Shown one piece after another: positions 26,201 to 38,200 of a stretch of 64,000 nt of DNA (the stretch's first letter is position 1; every line of letters starts with the position of its first letter). Made by a program: the position numbers and the translations under genes. This DNA comes from Chrysoperla carnea (Eukaryota; Arthropoda; Insecta; Neuroptera; Chrysopidae). Location of the stretch: the NCBI RefSeq assembly GCF_905475395.1, contig NC_058339.1, positions 19,662,001 to 19,726,000 of the forward strand. Reading direction: 5' to 3'. Under the pieces are notes generated by a model. The model was given only the letters and a program-made list of their open reading frames with translations. It was not told where the DNA came from and did not search any database.

Positions 26201-29200
26201 TAGGTAATGAACTACAAATTCTTAGGGGTACTGCAATATATTAGTAATCAAATAGATAAAAATAAAAAATAACATTCCCTAACAGTTTGTTCTATTAGGA
26301 CTTACCGGTACAAATCAATTCAGGACAACATACTTGATATCGTTGTAGCACGATGCAACCAACCGGTGGAGGGTCTGGTAAATCTGGACAAACTCGTAAA
26401 TAACAAATTAATGTACTATGTGAACAAGTACAATTCAAACAAGGCTCTTCAGTTTGAACATGTGAACGATGAGAATATACGTTGCCTTTATATGCACAGC
26501 CTGAAAGTTAATTTATATTGGAAATTAATTAAATTAGACGGATTTCATTTAGATTAACTAAATGTTATTATTATTTAACGTTAATTTTTCGAAATCATGT
26601 ATAAACTTTATCGATATTTAGAGCGATATTTCGAAACTAATTTCGAATTTTGCACATATAGTGGACTTATTGGTAAATCAGAATGTTTTTTCCGATTGAA
26701 AAGTCAATGAACTATATTATATTGATCATTGCCATTTAAATAGTAAAACTTTAATTTTAAATAGACAGAAAACATAATAAATAGTTAATTATAGGTACAT
26801 CATCAATTTATCAACAATTATTACAAAATTTATAAAATGAAAATAAAAAAAGAACTCCTATTCACAACAGATGTACATTATAGCCTTTAGCTAAAAAATA
26901 AAAAGTATATAAAAAAAGATATAAATTGTTATATTATTTTGCATAATTATTATATTAATAAAATATATTGTATATAAATATATTTTATACCGGGTGTGCA
27001 AAAGTCAATTTATTTTAAATTAATAGATATTATTTTGATTATCATTTATTGTTTGTCTCCTGCAAGATATTTCGTTGACATTTGACAATAAGGGCTGTCA
27101 CACATTGCCCGAACTTTCCCCGAGCAAGTTCACCAACATATTGGCTGACTTGTCCGCCATTGTGTGGTAATCCGAGATTTCAAAGAGAATTTTGCTACAG
27201 AATGGTAACTGACTTTTAACGTATGATAGATAATAGGGCTGTTGTTATACTTTTTTTTTTATACAATAAGCCAAACTCGCGAGTTGGCTAGATGGGTTTG
27301 TAGACTTGATCGGCGAACCGACCAGTCAAATCTGAAATTTTTTTTGATAAATGTCCCTATATTCCCTAAATGACCTAAGCAGTTACCTTAGATATTGGCA
27401 CGCTTCTCACTGTAGGGAAAAGTAGGCGATGCTTAGTCTATGTATAATTATAAAGTCAAATGGTTCTATTTCGGAAATTTGACCTATTGAAAATAATATA
27501 TGAATCTATCATCCTATCTGCGTATACTTGTATTTTAAGGTGATATTATTATTAATACAAAAAAGACTATCGTAAGTATATACCTAAAATAGTCTTTATT
27601 GTTCAAGTACTGTTATTTATTTGCATTTAATATTTATGAAGCCACGTTTGGTTTTTAAAACATGATGTTGACGGTGTAGTGACTGTTCTTGTAGATTGTG
27701 GAGGTACATCTACATATATACTTATTATATACACTGGTTATCGAAAAAATCGGGTCATTTGAAAATTGAAATTTTTAGTTTGAACAGCATCCTGAATTTC
27801 CGAGAAAATTATTCGGGACGGGATCAGCTACAATTCATTCCAAATTTTGTCGTGGTTTTTAGTTATGATTCAAAAGCACAGTAAATTTTAACATCTTCCA
27901 CTACTTATACTAACCATTGAAAAGATGAAAATGTTAGCCTTTAATTCTTATGGGCCTTTTCATGAAAGCGTACCCGGAATTCAAAACTTTATTTGCGGTA
28001 ATTGAACTAAAGTCCTTAAAAGTTTGTCCATTTCTTTTTTAATTTTAATATACACTTGAACGCATTCTCGTTTGAGCTTTATAAATCAAGGTAGCGCTAT
28101 CAAAACCAATGTCATATTTTCGATTTTAGTGCAGGCTTTTGAATGAGTCCTAGATTGTCTTCATTCGATTATAATTGAAAATAATTATTTTTCTTGGAGA
28201 CGCAGCTGTTTTGGAAAATTTTGACTATTTACAAGTGGTCCGTTTTTCTTTATGATCAGTGTATATATTTATTGTATACACAAAGATAATATTTTTGTTT
28301 CACGTAAACCTACTCAATCAACAGTTGTTTTGTAGCATTGTGTGTACAAAACGTAATATTTACATATACCTATATAAGCGGACATTATTATGTTGTTATT
28401 CGCGTCAATGAGGATCCCTTCTTGTAAGTTGAAACTGACTTGCATACCGTATTTTATTAGATTGTTACACAAGACGTTATAAGGAAGTTCTAGCGTTTTT
28501 CTTTCGTCATTGAATGAAAACATGAACGGTTAAAATTTTTTTTTCGAAATTCTATTAGAGGCAATCTAAGCTTTTTTTAGGGATCCGAGAAACGTTAACA
28601 ATTTTGACGCCACAAAGTTAAATATTTAAATTAAAAAATTTTTATTTTTTAATCAATACAGGAATACAGAACTATATAACCATCACGTGTCTTATTCATC
28701 TCTATCTTAATATATATATTTCTTGTGTGCGTGTGTATGTGACTGAACTCCTCCTAGACGGCTGGACCGATTTCGATGAAATTTTTTGTGTGAGTTCAAG
28801 GGGATTGGAGAATGGTTTAGATTTACCATTCGGTCCACTACAACTGTTTTTAAGGGTTCCACACCAAAAAAGTTAAATCTCATTAAATGGTGGGAGCGCA
28901 TATAAATCATATCACATTATATTACAACTTACTATGTGTACTATGTATTTTTTATTGTCAATAGGCATTTATTAGAGCCATATGCGAGCGCAGCGAGCTC
29001 CACTGCCGAAGGCCAGGCCAAAGGTCGAAGCTCAGGCCGGTCCAATAAATGGGAGATAAATTGGGGTTTAGCGGGATGAGTGTAGCAGACAGGCTAAACG
29101 TAGTATAGGTATTAATGAATTGTAGTTACGTTTCCACAGGACAACGTCTGTTGGGTCCGCTAGTATACTATAAATGTGAAAGTAAGGATGTTTGTTTGAT

Positions 29201-32200
29201 TGTTTGTTACGTTTTCACGCAAAAACTAGCGTATGGATTTGAATGAAATCGCTTTTTGGCATCTTAATGAAATAATTGAGCTCTTTTAACCTATCGTGTG
29301 TGTTTTCTCAGTTTTAGCATATCAGACAATAAATTAAAAACATTTTTGCCCGGTTATTTTACAACGGCCATGTATACAATTTTAGATTTGTCGTCCATAA
29401 CTTGAAAAGTTTACAACTAACAGCTTAATTATGAGTACCAATCTGTTTTGGGAGCTTTTGAGCATGAAGTTAATCACTTGGCAAATTGGAACCCCACTGT
29501 AATGACAGATGGGATTTTTATGAATTTAGTCAGGACTAATTATTTCTGTTTTGTTGACCTCAGATTAAAGTACACCTGAACATCCTTAAGTACTTGTTGT
29601 TATTAATCTGTTTGCTGTAAACAAATATGGAGACAATTGCATTCACGTATAATATGTTGTACAAATTTTTTAACTCGCTTTGTAATTTTGTATGTGTGTT
29701 ACTGATTTATTTAAATTGTCATTGGCCGCCATTCAAGAGACATTTTGCGTGTAGATAAATCCTAATTCTAAAATAACCGAATGGTTTAAAATAATAAATT
29801 GGTCATTCATAAGTTATTTTTTTGACTTGATAGAAAGTAAAATTTTTGGACAAGCCATTATTTGCTAAAAAAGTATGATTATGCAGATAAATCTTAATTC
29901 CAAATAAATGCGATTAGTTTATTGAGTTTTTTATAAATTTTTGAGCATGAGCAAGATATTAAGCGTCGAAATTTTTCAACACCCCATAAAATTTTGATGA
30001 TGAAAGCATTGATGATGAAAGCTTGATGAATTTAGACGAAAAAGCTTAATTTTCGAAATACTGAAGGCTAATAATTTAACCAAAATTTTTCATTGATATT
30101 TCATAAGATAATTCTAAGCCAGAATAAAGAAACCAAAAATATTTCGACGTTATCTCGGTTAGTTTGGCTGTAAATTACATTTCTTCTTAGTGAGATCATT
30201 ATAGGACAATTTTCCTTAATACTTGAAAAATCGTTAATATATTTGACAGAACGGAGTTATTAAGGAAGCCTCGATTTAGCTTCTTTTAAATGGGTAGATT
30301 TTCTACAGTTATTTCTCAGCATGTTTTCACCTTTATATGGACGTATAAGACATATAGGTACCATATACTGTTGCTTGAATGGATATGTTTTAAAATGCAT
30401 GCAATTTTAAATTTATTATGATGTCGAACAAAATGCAAGAAGTAAGTGTGTAAATTGAAAATAAATTATATACTTTGTACATTTATTATAAAATTACTGT
30501 GAAAATGAGGACCAGCTGGGCCACTATAGTCACATTGAAGTATCAGTCCATGGCGGTGAAATACACAACTACCTATAGGTATATAATTTAATTTATATAC
30601 GTGTTGTATGTCTTCGTGATAAATATTTGAAGTTAAGGTAAATGAATTATATGTAGGCATCACTAAGAACATAAATAAATAAAATTTGAATATTAAAAAA
30701 AATTTAATTTGTAAAAAAAGATGTATTTTACAATGAATTTTATGAATGAATTTTTGATAATATAAAAGTTTATTTTTTTTCAAATAATAATTTATTAATT
30801 AAAGAGAATTGAAAAAAAATACACTCGAACCCGGACTTTTTGGATCCATGTATTTTTTTCAATTCTCTTTAATTAAGATTACTAGACAAGATGTTTATTG
30901 ATGCAGATCACCAATTATAATCGAGAGATCATTATGTAAATAAATATCGTATACATGATTAAAAGTAAACAAAAACAAAAAGTAATAATAATAATTTATT
31001 TGTATTGCGGTGAAATTCGAGAGCCTCCAACAGTCAAGAAGAGTCGTGTGTCTGTCAAATAAAATTCGAGTAATATTAAAATACTCTAAAGTTTGTTAAT
31101 TATGTTAATTATTTTATCCATATTCATTACTCATAGATCCATATTCATTTTTTCGATTGATTTTAATTTTTTTTTAGAAAATTTAAATGGTCCGGTGATT
31201 CAGAGCGGGGCACTATTTTAAAACTTTTATCTGCTTATCTCTTTATTTGATTTGAGAAAGAGTTGAATTTGATGATTTTCTTGTAACAATAAAACCTCTG
31301 AAATGTATTTAGGGACTATGAATCTTATTATCTGTATTATATACTGCGAGAGAAATAAGCTCGGAGACCTAACGAATAATTATACATGTAAAGGATATCT
31401 TAATACCATGTATATATGTGATATATATCAAGGTATACTAAGTTTAGTTCCAAGTTTGTAACACTTAAAAATATTGATGCTAGGAACAAAATTTTGATAT
31501 AGGTGTTCATCAGTGGCGTAGCTCGCCTTGGAGGGCCCCGTATCAACATAAATTTGGCAGGCCCAAATGAAGGGTGAAGATTTCTCACAAAATAAATAAA
31601 AATTACTTGGATTAAATTTAAATAAATATTTATTGATTTTAAATTATCACTTCCTCCTAGAAATTGAGCTAGCCAAACAATTCAAATTAAATACACACTT
31701 TTCTAGCCTTTTTTCGGCAAATTGATTTATCGAATCATGTATAGCTGAAGACGATTTCAGTTTTTCTAAAATGCTTACGTAATTAATGAATGGCCCCTTA
31801 AGTGACATTGTGGATAATATTTTACTAATTTTTGCTTGGATACGTAAGGGGCCTTTGTAGCTCGGGGACCTTATCATTGATACGGCTGATACGACGGTAA
31901 CTACGCCTATGTTGTTCATAAAATCACCTAATTACTGCATTTCCGGTTGTCTGTCGGTCTGACCGTCTCAAACTAAATATATATGAGATCGAAGGACGAA
32001 GCCAGGCCAAAGGCAATCCAAGGAATGATATCAAAGCTGGTGCTAAGGGGCGAAGAAAGTAGAGGAGTTGTAGTATATTACGTGGGGGGGGGGTATTTGT
32101 TTTCAAAATGGTATTTGCGAGCGGGTACCGGCTTGTTCTGTATGATGTATAACATCGATTAAGATGAAAAGACGGAAAGATATAGTCGCATGTTTCTTGT

Positions 32201-35200
32201 ATGTGCACAGAATTGAATGCAATTCGGACTGTTTATTTATCGTTTGTTATGGTCTTATGGTATGAATTTTTTCCAAGAATGGTTAAATAATATTTTTGGT
32301 TTCATGATGGTATTAATTCGTTTTTAATAAATTTATAATTGTTGATATTTAAAGTAATATGTATTATTTTTTCTGAGAATATATAATATTTATATAATTA
32401 TAATAATAATATTACCTATGTATTTATAAAATGTTTATGTTTAACCATATTGACTTGTTTGCCTGCCATTTATATGATAATATTGAATAAACATGAAGAC
32501 TATTTCCGCGAACATATCCCATTGAGAGTGTAAAATAATATTTATATTATATTTTTAACCGACGAAAAAATTTACGGAGGCGGTTATCAAATGGCTGAAT
32601 ATTTTTTTATAGGCATATAACGCGTGGTCTTCGCTGGTTTTAATATTTGATCAGATTGCCATGTTAATTTGAATAAAATATTTCAATTCTATAAAATTAT
32701 AGACACAGATGATTATTTTTTAATTTATGTAATAAATTATAGTCTGTGATCCTAGAAAAACAAGGATTGGGTAACGTGACAGATGAAAATTTGAATCGAT
32801 TTTAGTCTGTATCACAAAAACTATTCAACCAGTCAACAAATGCACCAGATTTTTGTACTTTTTGGGTCAAAATTACCTTATATACTGAGTTTTATCGAAA
32901 TTGGAGTTAAAAAAAATGTTTCGATTTTTTGCCATTTTTTTAAGGGTACCCCTTTGAAAAAATTGAGAAAATCGGGAAAAAAATGTTGTTTTGGAATTTG
33001 ATGAAACTCAGTTAATGGGGTAATTTTGATCCAAAAAGCAGAAAAATCGGGTTAATTTAATGATTGGAAGCAGAGTTTCTGAGATATCGCAATATTTGGA
33101 TCGATTTTAGTCCGTATCTCAAAAACTATTCGATCAGTCAACAAATGCACACGATTTTTGTACTTTTTGGGTCAAAATTACCTTATATACTGAGTTTTAT
33201 CGAAATTGGAGATAAAAAAATTTTTTCGATTTTTTGCAATTTTTTTAAGGGGTACCCCTTTGAAAAAATCGAGAAAAAGCCAAAAAAAAATTTGGTTCTG
33301 TATTTGATGAATTTCGGTGGATGGGGTAATTTTGATCCAAAAAGTATAAAAATCGGGTTAATTTAATGATTGGATGCAGAGTTTCGGAGATATCGCAATA
33401 TTTGGATCGATTTTAGTCCGTATCTCAAAAACTATTCGACCAGTCAAAATTTTACATTTATAATGTATCAGGACAGGCTTGTTTTTATGATGCATTTTTT
33501 TGAAGTTGGTTTAAGTTTATTCAAAATATTGTTTTTAATTCATTCTTTAATAAATATACTTATTTATAATATGAATTTTATTACATTCATAATTTTTTTA
33601 CATTTACAAGTATCTATCAATAAAATGTACTTGTTTTTCTTCTTCATTCATGTTCATGTTCATCGTATATTATGAATGAAAATTATGAACTTTATACTTG
33701 AAGAATTTGTTTAAGTACATATTAATTATTCTATTTAATAAACAAAAAATAATTGTTACTTATAGTCTAGGTTAAATAACAGCGTCAACGAAAAGTACGA
33801 AAAACTGCAAGAAAAAGAATAAAATATATAAACAAATCAAAAACCCGGCTTAAATTGAATATTGCACTTATAAAACCGAAACAATTGATTGAGAATAAAA
33901 AATATAATTAAAATATACTATGAACAATGTCAACTGTACTTCGGTTTAACAGAATATATTATGAACTGAAAGCCTAAGTTAAATACCCGCATTAAGTTTA
34001 ATAGAAAGCGGGATCCAATTGAAAATAAAAAACCGATAGCAAATTAATGGGTCCCGTCTTCTACGAAACTTAATGTATTTAATTTTATTTAACGGGTATT
34101 TACCTTATGCTTTCAGTTCATGATATAATAGCCTGTTAAACCAAATTAGAGTCCATTACCGAGTCATAAAATAAGAGTTTGAAACCCAAAGCTTAGTAAG
34201 GTAATCCTGACCCAGTCTCGATCTCATCAAATCTCTCTCGAATTAACACAAACCCTATGCATAGGTAAGAATCGTTCTCATAGTTTTTTTGAAAATATTT
34301 CATATTAAAATTAGTACAAAATCTATTCATTTAGGTACAAGGTAGTTTGTAAGAAGTTATGTAGTTCTAAACAACAAAATTTTGATATGCAGTTCTAATT
34401 AAATTGATGGTAACATGATACATTTTACTAATTATTTTAACTTCTGGCGATTTGTGCCCTTGAATTAAGTGAAAGTATAATTAGTTAGACGATACATTGT
34501 TGAATTATCAAAAATTGTTTATCAATAAATAAATAAATATTTAGGCTTGACTTGTTTAGATAATATTCATGATCAAAGTCAAAACAGGACAGGCGTAACT
34601 GTATTGCGACCTTAATTGCGAATTTCCCGAAAATTTCGCCTGAATATGAAATGATTTCAATTTGAATATGGATAAACGAATTATTTAAGAAAAAAAATCA
34701 GTTTGTGTAAATTAGGAATCTGTCGTAGAAAAAAGAAATCATCAAACCTATACAGACGAAAATGGTCTCAATGTAGGCACACTCAAAGCATACTAAGCAC
34801 ATGTAATTTTAGAAATAAATCAGTTTTTCGTAGCCTAACAATTCTGTCAGATATACACTTAAGTTCAAACTTTGTTTTGCATACTAAATCAAAAAAGTTG
34901 ATACAAGTTTAGTTTTTATGGTCCAACACAAGAAGGAAGAAGCTTGCAGTATAGTTTTACCACCAGGCGAGATGCCTCGCCTCTTTTCTATCATTGAATG
35001 CTTTTTATCGTCTCGTCTAGCCTCGTTTTTATAGTTTATAATATTTTTGGTATTCAAATAAAAATAATAATTCTTAGTATCTGATCGATTTATCCGTTTG
35101 ACAAGAATTCCAAATAAAATAATAGAAGAACTTAAAAGCTTTTATAAAGAATTTGTTGGTTTCTGATTAGTATCTAGATTTTTGAAGATTAAAAATCAAT

Positions 35201-38200
35201 AAAGATTGATTGGAACATCTAACATTTATCGCCTCCCTCTCTTCGAATATCTTTTTTCTGTCTTTTGAATAATTACCAAAGTCAGGATTCTTATTATCGT
35301 CTCGTCTCTCGATGACGTATACTCGTATCGTTTCGTTTCTCTCATCTCTCGCGGCATCACTAGGTTCCAGAAATAATTGTTTATTGAATACATTTTACAC
35401 ATGAAGTATCAAATAACCTCCCACACAATTTTATGTTATGTTAGGTTACTAAATATTTAATGAACTAGCGAATCCGCTAAACTCCGTTATGACTAGCACT
35501 TTCATAAACCATTTAAAGTTTTAATAGCTTTGTTTGTTTATAAAGATCATTGAATTCTAATAGACCAACCAGTTAGATACTTTAAAAGTTAATAATAGTA
35601 CAATTACAATGCTAAATGATAACTTTGATTAGTTCTTTCTTGAACATTATACACCGCACAGAACACCAGAACACGTTCCATAACATTTTTAAGTTTATGA
35701 AATAAAGAAGAGGTTGGTACAGTGGCTTCAGTTGCGGTTTTAGGTGCGGTAAACCTATGCCACTTCGGTAAGAAAGGCCGCAATCTACACACACAAGAGG
35801 TGAGTAATTTAAATGATCTAGAGTATTCAAAATAACGTGAAAACTATTTGAAATCAACTATGACTCAGGATATTTCGCGTACTACTGATTTTGACGCTGC
35901 TATCGACACATTAAAAAAGTCGGTTGCGGTAAAGCCATTCACCCTAAGTGGGTCCCTAGCACCTAGACTGAGAGTCCTCTGTGCCCTCCTTGAAACCTGT
36001 AAAATCGAATAAAAATATGATTCTGCCGAGGCCAGATGTCTTCACAGCTTCTCCGCCAGGATCTCTACCAGGATTGATGGATCCAAGGTTTTGAAACCGA
36101 ACATTCTAAATCTGACGCCTTGCAAATAATATGTATGGAGTTTTCGTCACACTCCATACAAGCTCTACAAGTAGGATCATTAGAGACCCCCCATGTTATG
36201 AAGCTGATAGTTTAATCGACAGTGTCCTGTCAAGAGTCCTACCACTCTTCTCAACTGTGCTCTAGTAAGTTTCAGAAAAGCACAGTCGAATTTCTATATA
36301 CATTACAGAAATTAAATTTTTTTTTTACTTTCACTCAAGCTTCGGCCAAAACCAGAAACCAGGATTTATCCAATATCTAGAAGTTATCATTTGATGTAAA
36401 TAAAAGACTCGGCCAGTTTTGGTTTCCAAGCTTGGCCCTTATGGTCAACAATCTTCACTCAGTTTGAATCAATATCACTGCGGTTATTATCTCTAAGGGT
36501 ATCGCATGGCCGGGATGAAATATTTACCGAATAATTTGCATTGAGTATTGGTGATTATAAATGTGATCTAACTTTCTAACAATAATTATCGAAACGTGCG
36601 GGTGTATTTATATTAAAAAAATTAAAATATAATTTAGTGACTGATAACAAATTTGTGGCTTTATTATTTTTAAATAATTCATATTGCTGATTTATATTTG
36701 TTATAGGCACCCATATTTCTTTTGTTGTAAAATGTAAAAATTTATTAACTGAAAACAAAAAATTTCTTTACTATCTACAATAATACGGAATAGTGGTCTA
36801 ATCTTGGAAAAATGGTAATTAGAAAAATATACATAAATTAAATTTAATTAATTAACCGTTATTTAGCAAATTAGAATAACAATTATATTTCATAGTAATT
36901 ATGAAATTATATTTTATTAAGTTACCCAGTTGAACCGGTGACAATAATTCATTCTCTTATAGATAGTGAAAGTTTGAAGAAAGTGTCCCGAAAGAGTTAC
37001 ATTTGAACAATACCGTGTTCTAAATATTCTAATTCCAAGTAGAAAATAGATTTGATGTACTATAAACGAGAATGAGCTTCGTTAGTTATTACAATTTACA
37101 ATAAGAGTAATTACGATTAGCTAATTCATACTGATGATGAACTACCTGGTAGTCGAAAAACGTATTTATATAATACAAAAAATTTATTTAGGAATAATTG
37201 GGGCAAAAATCGTAATTTAATAGAAAGGTTATTTTACACTATCTTGTAACAATAAATGGAAAATGGCGCTTACAATATTTCTTTAACATTTCAGCCATGA
37301 GCGCCTCAAGCTTTTGTTAATAGTCAAATATAGGTGGTTCATGGAAAAAATTTATTTTTTACTTCTTGTTGTAATAACTTAAAGGAAGTACTATGAAAAG
37401 TATTTTTTACTTAAATTTTTTCTATTCGCTTGTACATGATTTATAGGTACGTCAATCAATTTTCAAGAATCAAATACCTTAAGAAGTATGTGACTAACGA
37501 TATTTTTGTGAAGGTCAAAATACCTTTTTCAAGTCTCGCGAAATTTATGATGGATCACGCAAACAATGTAATTAGTACCTCATAAGATAATCTCATAAGA
37601 TTTTTTGCTCGAATTTAAATGTAATTTATTTCTGAAACGAAAAAAGGTATCAAAAATATGTTTATTTCCGATGTTAAAAATAGAGCGAACATCAAAACAC
37701 TGGTGCGAGTTGAATTCGCCTAGGAAGGATTCTGTTTTGAACAATCTCATAATCGTAAATCTATCTAAAATTTGTTTGCCATGGAAAATTGTTGTAAATT
37801 TGAACTCTGCTTTGTCTAGTTGGCTAAACCCGAGTTATAGAGTAGGACCACTAGATAAATCTAACGCATTCGAATCTTTTGATCATATTGATCTACAAAA
37901 ATCATAACTCAGAATGAATTAACACATCAGACCATAAAAAATGTTTCTAGTTATGGTAAATTGTGATATATTTGTGATAGAGACCGTGGAAAATACTATC
38001 AGTTCTCGAGGATTACTCACTCTTGACTCTAGTATTTCCGCTATTTCTAATATTTCCTCATTTTAAATGTAAATAAACGTATACCAAGTGCATCAGTAAC
38101 TATACCACCCCAAATATCTGCAAATCAAGTCTTAAGACATTTTAAAAAAAATTAGGGCAATTATTCGGTTAAAAGAAGGCACTTTGAGTTTATCTTAGTC

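Noticed and set aside
28314-28523. 69-codon minus-strand ORF as a possible VWC gene exon
   Set aside because: No cysteine pattern, no signal peptide and no phase-1 donor in frame.
30466-30783. 105-codon minus-strand ORF with a hydrophobic start
   Set aside because: Low-complexity Phe/Lys-rich N-terminus typical of AT-rich DNA. It has no recognisable domain and does not fit the VWC gene phases.
31647-31919. 90-codon ORF inside the hAT-like element as a transposase remnant
   Set aside because: No hAT motif could be seen; the element is only 401 bp and better explained as non-autonomous.
32791-33450. CRISPR array
   Set aside because: Units are about 305 bp and directly adjacent, with no short repeats separated by unique spacers; the DNA is insect.
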